Assembly: GCA_030142905.1 (NCBI GenBank)
Contig: JASJOG010000024.1
Location: 310,001 to 374,000, forward strand
Length of the DNA: 64,000 bases
Reading direction: 5' to 3'
Source of the DNA: Heliopora coerulea
Lineage: Eukaryota; Cnidaria; Anthozoa; Scleralcyonacea; Helioporidae
In this document: piece after piece, positions 1-11,900 of the stretch
Position numbering within the stretch: position 1 is the first letter of the stretch
How the letters are laid out: each line of letters starts with the position of its first letter
Notes under the pieces: model-generated
What the model was told of the DNA's origin: nothing
What the model saw: the letters and a program-made list of their open reading frames with translations, nothing else
Database searches by the model: none
Translations under genes and position numbers: made by a program

Positions 1-2168
1 AAAAAACCGAGGGCAAATACTTTCCCGTACAGACCGAACAAACGAGGTTAATAAGGAATTTATTATGTGGCTTTTGGCTACTTTTTTCATCGCTTTTAAC
101 GAAGCTTTGCGTTCGTGTTTTAGCGGCTTAGGTTTACTTGCTTGTTTTTACCTGTTACATCGTGGTTTTTGGCATCTATTCCTTTAGTTTCCTGCTTAGA
201 ATTATTGCTGAGAACGTTCAACTTCTTTTTCCGTAATTTGTTTTTAAAAATCATCTGTAAAAGGTACCTGAATCTGGTTTGTTTTTCGTCAAATCAACTC
301 GGAAATTTTCCCGCCAAATCTAGCCGGTCTGTACGAAAAACTTATTGCACGGCCAGGCAGCCAATTAGCGTGCCTCATTTTGCGTACAGACCGGCTAGCG
401 AGCTCAGCCATATAATAAATCATTGTATCACAAGAGTCCTATGGAAGTTTTACAACATATAGGCGAGGTACCATGTCACTATTTGTTACTATAATGCAGC
501 AGTTGAGAATTATGTTCATGTTGAGACGTCACCAGAAAACTTCCAAAAATGTTTGTATTTTTGCGTACACCCCATCATGCGCTGCGGGCAAGAGGGCATG
601 GTAGGATGTCTCAGAAAAGTTTGAAGTTCACTACAGCTTAAACAAGACTTCACTTGTTCTTCCAGTGATATTTCTTCGATGAATAAGTACTTTTCTCCCT
701 TCATAATTTTTACCTGATCATGGAGCTTTGTGCTCTTGGCCTGGAGTTGCACTATCTCTGATCACATGGAAGGAAACGTTCGTTCACAACTTTATATTCT
801 CGGAAGAGAATTCAGACAAAATATTGAAAATGATCCTAATCCTAAGAAACATCGTCTGAACTTCCAAACGGAAATCCACTGACAACTTCAGATACTTATG
901 GAAAGTCATGATCACGTAAAGGTCCTAGGCAACGGTTTTGACTGGATCAACATCGATTTGAGGTTTTTGGTAATAAAGATACATTAAATAAATGCACTAG
1001 AAAGTCTGAGAAACCATACCTTTTCATTGCGGAGATATTTTAATCATAAACGTTATGTAATGATATACGTAAATGTCAACTTTTTGCATGATTACTTTTT
1101 TAGTAGTTTTGAAAGATAACAACTGCTAATCCCTGTTCAACTTCAAATACAAAGCCGGGTTGTGTTTGCGAGGACTTATCTGCCGGATAAGGTAGCTGGC
1201 TTGAGTGGCTTCGTACAGCTATTTTCAGATGTAAAATAGTTGCTTCAAGGTCTACTATGTCAACTTCAACGACCTTCTATAAACAAAAGAATTCTCCCTG
1301 TAAAAGAAAGAGAACGAATGATTCTTAGTATAAAGAGCATTCTCAACATCGACATCATTTTGTATACAACACCACCCAGATGACTTTTATGTCATTAGTA
1401 CGACGTTAGCTCGCAGAGGAACAAAAGCTGTTACTTATGATTGACTTCAACCTAAGGCTACAGTCGTTTTAGAAGCTTTGGAGCATTTCAGAATTCGTAA
1501 AATGAGCCGCAGTTTTAACCATCTAGAACTGTGTAAATGCTCACAACGTTTGTGACATAAAAACAAGGCTCGTCAATTATGATCGTCACAAAATTTCAGA
1601 TTTCTCGACACTAAGCTAAGCAATAGTTACTATTATAAAAATGTAACAATCGGTGGTCAAGGTAGTGGTTATGCTAACCATGACCAGAAATTGCAACAAA
1701 ACAATGTGAACGGACATATACATATAATTATATATTTCCACAGCATGATCTTGTTGCTATGTGTAGGTAGTCTTAAATGTGCATAGCGTGATCAGTTGCT
1801 ATGGTTAGCTTCGCCGTGGCTGTTACGAGTGGTTTTCACGAAATAAAAGTATGAATGATCGTCAAAGCCACATACTAAAAAGGTCGAAATTTTTCTTTGC
1901 ATTTTGCTTTTCACTAATTCTTCTGCCTGTCAGCAATAAGTGTAGATATTTTTGTTGATTTGTAATACTCATTTAACTAAAAAAATTCGGTTATAGCACA
2001 TAGCAAACATTTTGTGGCGTGTTTCTGCGGTCAGGGGTGGATCTAGACTAGTTCCACCAGTTTCTGTGAACCTGTTAAAATTTGTTTGAAAAAATTCTTT
2101 GAGATAACTACCAAAATTTACTGCAAGATTTTTAACTTATTTTGTTAGATTTCCGCTCGTTTTTGTAA
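1..2168. other. No recognisable gene; AT-rich left flank
   Basis: I see no coding region I can support here. The open frames are short and show no domain or splice pattern. The only structure I can point to is the small foldback at 320-398 and a further partial copy of its arm near position 18-30 (CGTACAGACCG). This may be intron or intergenic DNA of the gene whose exons start at 5739. Confidence 0.5.
320..398. repeat. Small foldback (inverted repeat) element
   Basis: A perfect 16-bp inverted repeat, CTAGCCGGTCTGTACG at 320-335 and its complement at 383-398, encloses 47 bp. Inside it, GCACG and CGTGC form a second, nested inverted pair. The arm sequence recurs in part near position 18-30. 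It could be a tiny MITE or a foldback relic. No target duplication could be identified. Confidence 0.45.
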
Positions 2169-2302
2169 CTTTTGAATCAATGTTGCCGTCCGGTTTATCT
2201 GTCTAGTAACAAAATTATTGCCCAGCAAATAATTTTGAAGAAGCCCATATCTCAAATAAACATATCAGGATACTTTGAAAGATACTTTAATGAGGAACTA
2301 AC

Positions 2303-2333
2303 GTTTCGTCACTTTACAAGCAACATCATCAGA
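2303..2333 (-). ncRNA. Hammerhead-ribozyme-like core in tail of Penelope-like element
   Basis: Read on the minus strand, CTGATGA (2327-2333) is followed by a possible 5-bp stem II (GTTGC against GTGAC, two wobble pairs) and then GAAAC (2303-2307). These are the two conserved strands of a hammerhead core, in the right order and spacing. It lies about 140 bp downstream of the stop of the Penelope-like ORF on the same strand, where such elements are known to carry hammerhead motifs. I could not identify stems I and III or the NUH cleavage site with confidence, so activity is not implied. Confidence 0.4.
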
Positions 2334-2468
2334 GTGTCTATTTACATGAAAATTTTCAGCTTAAATAACCTACACGATTACAAAAATAGAGGTGAGAAAA
2401 GGAGAGAAGGATGAATGAGGTGTCATAACAGGGATTAAGGTGGAGGAGAAAAGAAAAGTAAAAAACAA

Positions 2469-4517
2469 TTAAAATAACATGAGAGGAAATGACCTTATAC
2501 TTACGTTGAGAGAGGGATTTATTTTTGCAATCAACAAACTTTCTCGAATGAGAGTATCTAATTCTGAACGGCCACTATCTAAAACTGAAAAATCATCGAA
2601 AGAAATCGGGTGTCCAGTTTCTCTTTTATGTGCTGAAATGCTAGACAAAGAAGAGGGGTGAGAGATCTCATTTCTTGTGTATGCCGAAATGCCCATGTGT
2701 TCACAGATCCTGATGTGTAAGTTTCGGGTTGTTTCACCCAAGTACAACGCGGAGCAGCTTTGGCACGTAAATTTATAAATGACATTGGATCTTAGGCGTA
2801 TTGGAATTCGGTCTTTGAAACGGAAAAAGTGTGAAAGACGGCAAACTGGTCGAAATATTACTCGGAGGTCAATGTGTGGGTGAGCCGATGATATCAAATT
2901 CAAAAGCTGTTAGCGAATTTTGAGACCGTGACTACCAGTAAAAGGCAGTGCAATGGATAACTGCAATTTAGGTGCTGTGAGAGGTTTAATTGGTGTGTCG
3001 GAAACTTTATTTAAAAACGAGCTAATACAATAGTCTATAAACCGTTGCGGATAACCATTTTGAAGTAACAGGCTCTTAAATTTTGCAAGTTCTTCTTGAA
3101 AAATCAAATACGACGAACATATATTCAAATATCGAAATAAAATAGTGTAGATTAGACCTTCCTTGTAAATGACAGGCAAAAAACTCTCGAAATTTGTGAA
3201 AAGGCCGGTAAATGTTGGTTTTCGATAAACAGAGGTGATAAATGAGCCATTAGATCGAGAAATAGTGATGTCAAAAAAGGGTAGCGTTTTGTTGGATTCC
3301 ACCTCACAGGTAAAGTTAATGTTGGGATGCTGTGAGTTTAAATAATTTAGAAAAGGTTCGGTTTGCTCGTGAGATTTAAATAAAATAAAAGAATCATCAA
3401 CATAACGTCTATAAAAAAGCGGTTTGAAATCAGTGGGACAGTTTTCTAGCCAAATTTTCTCATGGTGTGATAAAAATATGTTGGCAAAAAGTGGACCGAG
3501 CGGTGAGCCCATGGCGACGCCATCGATTTGGTCGTAAAGTTTACCATTGAAGACGAAATGACAATCCTTTACTGTTAAATTTAAGAGGTCTTTTAGTTCT
3601 TTGCGCGAGAAGCCGTGGAAAAGACGGTTGGTAGAAAATAGCTGGTCAAGAATAATCTGTATAGTTTCATCAAGAGGAATATTAGTAAATAAAGACGTAA
3701 CATCAAAACTGGCCATAACTAAATCGTCGGTATTAAGGTCTAAGGAGAACAGTTCTTGAATAAAGGAAAACGAATTAATAATTACGTAAGAACTTAAAGA
3801 AATAGGATGGAGAAGCGAAACTAGAAACTTAGCTAGGTTAAATGAATGAGTTCCTATTACTGAGAGGTAAAAGTGCCTTTATTTATACTGGATAACCCTA
3901 TCAGCTACATAAGCTGTTCTCCCTAGAGGTCCAGCGAGGGCCTACCCTCATGGGTCCAGTGTTATGACAGGAGGAAACCGGAGTACCCGAAGAAAACCTG
4001 CGATGCTTGGTAGAGTCAAACTGCGCAACACTCTTCTCACATGTGACCAAGGTAACTTTTAATCAGATTACTGCACGCGGCCGGAATCGAACCCTAGTCA
4101 CAGTGGTGAGAGACACGTGCACTACCACTGGGCCACCAGCCTCCCCCAGAGAATAGGTCGAAATGGTACGTTAGCTTTATGAATCTTTAACAGTCCATAT
4201 AGTATACCTGGTTGAGATCCTGTGGGGGCTATTTTCTTGAACTGCACGTCAGATATCACATTGGCCTTCTTTAGTTTTCGAAGGAATGCTCGAACTTTGG
4301 TTTCTCGTTTCATTGTTGTTTTAATCGGATCGTCGTTGAGCGGGACGAATTTTGAGATATCTTGAAGTAATTCTTCCATTTTTGATTCGTAATCAACTCG
4401 ATCAAGGATTACCACCTCATTTCCTTTATCAGGTTCAACAATAACAATGGTCTTGTCCGCTTTGAGTCTCTTAATAATTTTTAGTTCATCATCAGAAAAG
4501 GTCGATTTTGGCGCTGC
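2469..4517 (-). pseudogene. Penelope-like element: reverse transcriptase + GIY-YIG (broken)
   Basis: On the minus strand this encodes a Penelope-like retroelement protein. Visible in order are an N-terminal block with DKGNEVVILDR, the RT palm with ASFDVTSLFTNIPL (motif A), GVAMGSPLGPLFANIF and the catalytic FYRRYVDDSF, then a C-terminal GIY-YIG-type nuclease (YKFTCQSCSALYLGET, later SAHKRETGHP). Such enzymes copy RNA into DNA primed at a nick or DNA end. Two lesions break the frame. One is an in-frame TAA at 2910-2912 between RT and nuclease; the frame is otherwise continuous. The other is a 281-bp SINE (3867-4147) inserted after PFRPI. Upstream of about 4517 homology stops, so the copy is probably 5' truncated. 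The catalytic RT residues are intact, suggesting a fairly young copy. Confidence 0.9.
3867..4147 (-). mobile_element. tRNA-derived SINE nested in Penelope-like ORF
   Basis: On the minus strand the sequence starts GGGGGAGGCTGG and has an A-box-like TGGCCCAGTGG and a perfect B box GGTTCGATTCC, as in tRNA-derived SINEs transcribed by RNA polymerase III. It is flanked by AGAG at 3863-3866 and 4148-4151. Removing the insert plus one AGAG restores a continuous Penelope RT frame (PFRPI to the conserved IGTHSFNLAKF segment), which fixes both ends. The 3' end lacks a long A tail. Confidence 0.8.
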
Positions 4518-4523
4518 GGTGTC

Positions 4524-4659
4524 GAATTACTTCAGCTGGTCGTCTAATTACGTGAACTGGTCAGAATTTGTTTTGATTGGCCAGCCGATTAAATGGAACT
4601 CGTCAAACGTCTCTATGATTGGTTAGCCAATTAAGTGGAACTGGTCGTGAATTGGTCAG
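4524..4659. repeat. Degenerate AATTA..GTGGAACTGGTC repeats
   Basis: Four to five imperfect units share the core AATTA(C/A)GTGNAACTGGTC, separated by irregular 15-25 bp spacers. They abut the truncated 5' end of the Penelope-like element. They could be the minisatellite target of that insertion or the end of another element. Confidence 0.4.
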
Positions 4660-5738
4660 TCCTCAGTCGCGATCGAGGAAAACCCGCAAGGCAAATTGTT
4701 TACTGTCAAGACAGTCTAATAAGAAATCATCCGACTTTTAGATGCTGAGAAGTTTACGTTTATCCAGAACATCTGAATGCCAGATTTGTTGCTTGAATTC
4801 TTCACGAGGTTAACAAGCGGTGAGCAGCTACAAAAGTTTGTAGCAGACTTGCCGGTTCAGGTTCCCTGCTTGTTTATTCGAAGTATTCGGATGGCGAATT
4901 CTGTTAAATCTGTGTTCAATCTCTTCTAACATTTTGGACGACTGCATATAGGCGGAAGGTTTCAGGTTCACATATGTAGGACGTCCGAAGACTACAATTT
5001 AAACGTCATGATAAAGCAAATCATCATGATAATGCGACTCATGTATTAGAGCATCGCGAGAAGGTAAATCAGTCGTCATTAAAGTGGTTAGTTTTTGAGG
5101 CCAGAACAACGTTCTCTTGACAGGAAGAAACGATCGGCTTGCCGTGACGAATGCCGCTCATCTGGAACTTCGAAATGACAGCGAAGATGAGAAACTGAAC
5201 GAACTTCTGGTCATTGTTCAAGAATCGCAGCATATCGTCCGAAATGATGCAGAAGGAGATATATTACGACTGTGGGAGCTTTCATACTGACAAACATCGT
5301 ACCCGTTTTCTATCATGGCTTAGGAAGCGGCGGACGCTATTTTATACCTTGCTAACATTTGTTATATTAGTGTATGTGAATAAGCTTTTTTATTAGAAGT
5401 GTGGTGAAAAATTTCAAATGTGTTGTCGTCTGAGGGTATAATATAGCAATTTACGACCTGTTGAATTGTCTTATAAGCCCCTTTAAAATGGCGAAAATTG
5501 CATTATGAAGACATTAAATTTCAAAAGTTTTGGCGGGTGCCAGTCGTCCCAGTGGGCCCCTATACAAGGAACTGGTCACTGAAATGCCTGGATCCACCCC
5601 TGGCAGCTCTTAGATTTCCATAACTGTTGAATCTTTCCTCAAAGAGACTTTCGTAACAAAGTTCAAATATCACGGCATGTCATTTTGTCGTGATACTTTC
5701 GCCAAAATTAATGAACAATTTATTTTTTCATTTCTAAG

Positions 5739-5942
5739 GCGACTGGGACTCGTTTGGGAACCATTGCTTCTTCTTCAGTCACCTTAGTCGGATGTCTCAC
5801 TATCGCTTTCGTTTCTGGATGGAAGTTGGCTTTGGTCGTGCTAGCATTCATTCCTTTCATTATTTTTGGTTCAGCAATGGAGGTGAAAGTTAATTTAGGT
5901 GGCAGTGCAGGAAATTCAGTTGATTCTGAAGAAGCAGGAAAG
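5739..5942 (+). CDS. ABCB1-like: ABCB exon: TM9-TM10 region
   Basis: 68 codons in phase 0 between acceptor TTTCTAAG and donor GTAAGA. It starts ATGTRLGT and matches the start of the membrane segment that begins IGSRLAV in vertebrate ABCB1. Two hydrophobic stretches (about residues 9-25 and 28-45), separated by SGWK, form a helical hairpin, and the exon ends EEAGK. In the family this Gly-Lys leads straight into IA(T/V)E, which is how the next exon begins. Confidence 0.93.
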
Positions 5943-8900
5943 GTAAGACTGCTAAAACTCAAAAAAGTTTAATTGTAATTGCTTTATGTACAACTATGTA
6001 GGCCCGGGACCTTAACAACCAAGGACATCAACGGATACTGCAGGAGGCTATTTTTAACACCACCTTTACCGGAGGTTAAATTGGCCCCACCATTTTGGTT
6101 TTTTATTTAAGTTTCCCCTCATGGAAAAATGTGTAAGAACCAAATTACATGACTTTTGCTAAACCTCTATTGGATTCGGCGACGTAGTTTGTCATCTGTT
6201 GCCGGTGCAAGTAGGTTTTTAAGGCGCACTGTCTTTTGTTCGGACGATTTCGTTCCAATTTCAGGCGTTTAAATCGGTTTAAAACTGACGTCCTCGTCAA
6301 ATTTTATCCATAATTATAATTCTTTTCATGGCATCATGGAAAAATTCTGTCATCTTACGCATGGTGTCCGTTAGAACTCAGTTTCAGCGGTTAACTTCGT
6401 TTCTTTCTAGGTTCTTCTCAAATTCTAGTCATCTGTTTTTTTAATTTTTTTTCAATAGAGAGACTGCGTTATATTTAAGTTCGTCATGCAAATGGCATTT
6501 GTTTACACTTATACTATTCTTGGATAACTGCTACAAAAGATTCCACGTATCAAATATGATTTGGCACTTACTCAAGCATCGCTGGATATTAAGTGTCTAA
6601 TTAGGGCTAGGGCGATTATATATAAATTAGAGTTGCCTTGATTTCTGGATACAGATGCATTGTGAGTGTACAAGATGGCGGCCACGTTGTGTGCATGTGC
6701 CGTTGCGTGAGCTCTAAAATTTTCCCTATTTTGTCTGACCATTAGTTAGAAATGTTGAAGTCTGTGAGGAAAAAGGCTGACTACGTGAATCAAACGAACA
6801 TAAAAGAAATTAACTAAACCAAGGATTAGATTTAATAGAAAATACAACTCCAGTGGCGTACCATGACCATTTTAGGTGGGGTGGGATGTGTGTCCAGTCC
6901 TCATTTTACCGACGGAAAAAAAATTCAAAACGCGCAGTCAAAGCGATCATCGATCCGTTTATTCCCAATTGGTCAGGATTCGGGAGTGCGTACGCCCAGA
7001 GATGTTAAAGTGACATACTGATCAGTGATCAAGACAAAACTGCTGTAACAAGTTAGTGAAAAAAACATGGCAGGTTTTAATTTTCGAGCGTTTTCAAAAA
7101 GTACTATTTTGGAAATTAACCAAATCACCAGTTTACAATAGCTTTACACATATTTTGCAAACTTACACTACATGTTTCATCATAATCATGCATGCAGCAT
7201 GCTTAAACATTCGATGTCGTTAAATGTTCTCTTGTATAAAACAATAATTATGTCCAGTTTGCTGTTTACGAATTTCTATTTATATTCTTGTCGTGGGTTT
7301 CTCTTAAACAACAACTAATAGAATGAAAATGATATGCGGAAAATCTAATTAAGATTATGGCAGTGTTATAAAGCTTAAGCTTTTAAAAAAAGTACTTCAA
7401 AGAATCGTCATTCTAAATTTTTATCTTTCTTGTCTTACATATGGACCATGAATCGACAATTTTATCCAAGTCAAGGCTGTCCAAAATGTCGCTTGCACTG
7501 GATAAAATCATTAGGCCATCAAGACGATCTTCCTTCATCGTCGATCTCAGGTAGTTCTTTACCAACCTTAATTTACTGAAGGATCGTTCATTACTTGCGA
7601 CTGACACGGAGATCGTTAATGCCAATTGGTACGCTTTAGCGAGGCTTGGGTAAGAATGTCGCTTGCCGTGCAGACACCTTGCGGCTTCACATAAATTCCT
7701 TGCACCACCCTTCTCGATGTAATTTCCCATCATTTCGATCTCTACTGACAGAGTATCGGAATCTTTCAAATCATTGGGGAATGTTGCGCACAACTTGTTG
7801 ACTTGTTGCTTGATACACTTTGAGATCTTATTTGGCTGTAAAACAGTTACGGGAAGTGCAATGTTTGAGAAATATTTAGTGATATCATCGATGTCTGAAA
7901 CCAGACGGTCAACCACTTTAAACATCTCTTGTTTGTAGTGCTGGTTAAATAATAGTGTGGTTGCATTTCCCGTGTTCTCGTCAATGCGTTTGGGTGGCTT
8001 TCGCGGACGTTGTTTCTTCGAGAACTCGTACTCAGCATCAGTGCCATATGACTTGCACTTGTCTGCAGCAGCTGCCACAGTACTCTCTAGGTCAACATTA
8101 TCTTCACGTATGCGAACCATAGCATCTTGTGTCTGGCGCATGACTTCAAGGCTTGCTAGGATATCTTGATCAATGTCTTGCACTTCCAGAACGACGATTT
8201 TTGTTTTATACATGATGCTTTTCATAAACAACAGGCTTAAATAAAACTCGAATGATTTAATCCTGTCCAACAGATTCATGGCAATCCTTCGCGCATCACG
8301 ATCATCATCCTCGCAACTCTTTATATCAATGAGGGTTTCAATTAGTATTTCATAACTGACCCACACAGCCTTAATAGACTCAGCCCTGCCAATCCAACGT
8401 GTTTTAGAGAGATTTTTCATTATCAACCCTTCTTGTAACATTTGGATACCGCTCCTCAGTTTACCAAAGCAACCTGTGCTCTTCGTTAAAAAGTTATAAA
8501 TCTACAAAGTGGAAAAGAACTCATCTACCATCAACGAAGCCTTACAAGAATGCTCGAAGCAGAGATTTGCTTTATGACCCTGGCAAGTGATGTAGGGAAT
8601 TGTCCGCCCAAGACGCTCGCTAAACTGTGCTCCATTATATGCGCCAGACATGGAAGCAGTTGTTCCATAGCACTGAAATCGAACGTTTCCCAGAGGAAGC
8701 TGTAAATCGTCCAACATCGTAATAACATTTGGAGCAAACCCATCACCCATTTTATGGTTAATTTCCGATATCTTTAGAAGTCGCTCTTGAATTTGAAACT
8801 GCTTATCAACATAACGAATTATTAAAGAAATTTGATCCACGTGACCAACATCAGACGTTGTATTGCCCATTACTGCGTAGACACCAGATGAACGTATTTG

Positions 8901-11900
8901 ATCAGTTAAAATTTTGCGAGCTTCATGAGCTAAGATGCCAGCACATTTATTATTTTTCTGTTTTGCAGCCGTTCTTGTTCCTTTTTTGCAAGCAGTTGTT
9001 TTCTGGCACTACTTATCGCCACGTCGACATGGCTGTCTTTCTGCTTAAAATTCTCCAATCTTTCGGCTGCTAATCTATGAGATGCGCTGCCAAAATGGTC
9101 GAGGAGTTTGCCTTTTTTGTTTTTACCTCGGCTTTTTATCTTATGCCAGCGATTGACGCCATCACTAGACCAGCTGGTTTCTGCGCATGCCGATTCTGGA
9201 CCATCATCGAACAAACTGCAGGCAAAGCAGTATGCTCGATCCAGCGTGGGACTGTATTCCAAACAGGGAAATGCGTTGTACCATTTTGAGATGAATGATT
9301 TCTGCTTGGATTTCGAAATCGCTTCGTTAGAAGGGAATTTTTCCAGTACTGGCTGATAAAGTCCCTTTGGATATCAAAAGATGTTTTCGTTGCTCATTCA
9401 GTTGGATTTGCATTCGCTCAGCTGGATCATTGCTAATAATACAAGAATCAGTGTCCGAGGAGAGTGAGAGGTTTACTTTCTCTTGTTGACTGTCAGTGAA
9501 TTCTTTTGCAGAATTGTAGAGAAAATGAGACTTTATTCAATTCTGAGGCAAAATCTTCGACTGACGAGACAAATACGTCTTCTGAATAACCTTCTCCCTC
9601 GAATGATTTGTGTATTCCTTTTCCCTCTTTTAACAACTCTATTATTTCTCCAACCATACCAGCTAGTTCATAATCTGCTTTGGCAGCCGATGAATCTCTA
9701 GGTTCTTCAACCTACAAAAGAAAATAATCATGTTCTTTTATTAATATATCACTTTTCAAGCATCCAAGAATAAGGTGTAAATTTTATTCTGAAATCTCAG
9801 AATGCATTCCTAAAAGAAGTTAAAGTACCTTACCTTTGGGCATCCACTCTCCGTTTCACTGCTACTTTCACTGTCAAACGAACTTTCGCAGTCAGAGGAA
9901 ACGGTCCCTTTCGGGTAAATTTCCACGAAGCCTGGAGAAGTTTTCACAACAAAGGTTTCATCAATATTCTCGATCTTTGTTCGTTTTTGTCGTTGGTCGT
10001 CTGAGCACGTAGGTAATATATGCTCATCATCAGATACAGATACATCATAAAGCCGTTTATTACAAGAGGAATTAAGCTGACCGGCAGATGAATCACTTTT
10101 CGCATCATCTAGTGATGTCGCTTCAGAACTTTTAGTCAGTTCAGCACTTAATTCCAATCCGGTTGTGGAAAGTTCCGAAGACTTGCTAGCCGTGACCTCA
10201 AATATACTTTGCGCATCGATTACATTACTCGACGAACCTGGATTGGAACCCTCCTTGCTTGTTACGGTCTTGAGACTTACCAGCCGCGGCCTCTAAAGGA
10301 TTCCTTGGCGAACAAACCGCATTATAACGAATATCTTTGCGCTTCTTAAGCAAATCCTGGTGACACTTCAAATTGTGCTTTTTCATGTGATCAAAATCCA
10401 TTACTACGTTACATTCTAAACAGCGAATTTTGTAGCGGTTCGTACGCTCTTTTGGAGGGACTTTACCGACTGGATGGCTTTCAGTTTAAATTGGAACCAT
10501 CTGTGGGAAAGATGTAGGTGTGACGGAAAAGATATAAGATGACAAAAGATTTTATCGTGAAAAAAATTTTTACGCATTTACCCAATGCGTAAACCGGAAG
10601 GAAAGATAGTTTATCCGTGTTTCCCAAGTGTTTTTGAGTTTCAGCCCTCGGCCTAAACAAATGGCTTGATTTATAACTAAATTTAACTTTTTTCAGCCCA
10701 GTAATGTCTAGAATTGTTACGATTTTCAATAAAGTCAATTTTCCCAACTGTGAATGTTTATAATCATCAGAAAACTCGAACGGGTTACCCGACGACGAGT
10801 TTAAGTTACACGGTTTCTCCAATTTCCGGTCATACCGACGGTCTTTGCCGACGGAAGTTGTGCTTTACCGACAGACTCGCGTTTTACCGACCAGTTAACC
10901 AAAAAGTGGGAAGGTGTCATACCGCTCACACACCCCCACACGGTAGGCCTCTGTACAACTCTATGTAGTCATTGCAAGTAAAAATCAAATTTATTTTCAG
11001 TAAATCAAACTTACTTATTAAACTGATATTTTGTCCATCAATAGGTAATTAGTGTGTCCAGTAAGTTTCATTACAACTGAAAACAAACAAACAAACAAAC
11101 AAAAAGAAAGGGAGGATTTACCCCGGAGGCCTTTTTTGGCCAAACAAGCTTGGTAAAAGTAGGGTTAAGGAGTTAAGATGGTCCGGCAAAAACCTGCAAA
11201 AGTTAATTATAATGATAATGATAATGACAATAATATAATAATAACAATAATGATGACAATAATGATAATAATAGATTGTGATCTATTTAAAATATAAATT
11301 ACAATTAACATCAATGTGCACGACAGTGTTAAATTTCGCCTTTTTTTAAGAATGTCTTTACATTCTTAATTAACTGTTTGTAATCATAACAAGATCAAGC
11401 ATTTGCTGACAAATTGTAATTTCACCTGCCGAAAACGTCTTTTTGTCTTTAGTTACTGGAAACAGGGGTGCTACACTTGAGTTCAGTGTTCTTCTAAGTT
11501 CGTGCTTGTTTAATTTCACGTATTTTCGGCACCTATGTGTTGTGCAGCACTTTATAGACAGTTCTGAGGTGATGTAAATCGGTGTTCTATCTGATCGGAA
11601 GCCATCAATTTGTTTCTTGTTAGCACAGTGATTGGTGGCAAAGCCAGTGGCTGTAAATTGAATGACGGTTATACGAACCGCAAATGTCATTTTTGGTGCA
11701 ATTTTCGTGTATAAATCTGTTAATAAACTAATACTATTATTTTTGCAACAGATTAAAACTGATAAAAAATATCCCGGTGTCTTGCCAGGTCAAAATTTTC
11801 AAAACAAAAATGAAAAAAGATTGAATGAAGTTTCGAGGCCGTTTATTGCTTTACGTTATCCTTGGATATTACTAATTAAAGTTTATTTTAGAAATTAATT

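Noticed and set aside
5098..5289. + strand frame reading LTGRNDRLAVTN...LWELSY after an acceptor-like TTCTCTTGACAG
   Set aside because: Only 64 codons, no homology recognised, and it does not join in phase with the ABCB exon at 5739.
5214..5396. Short ORF with a hydrophobic C-terminal stretch
   Set aside because: No start context, domain or splice support; the composition reflects AT-rich DNA.
2034..5603. CAGGGGTGGATC at 2034 and its inverted copy at 5586-5603 as the two ends of one hAT element
   Set aside because: The flanking octamers (TCTGCGGT and GCAGCTCT) do not match and the interior is a Penelope-like element, so these are more likely two unrelated hAT-type ends.
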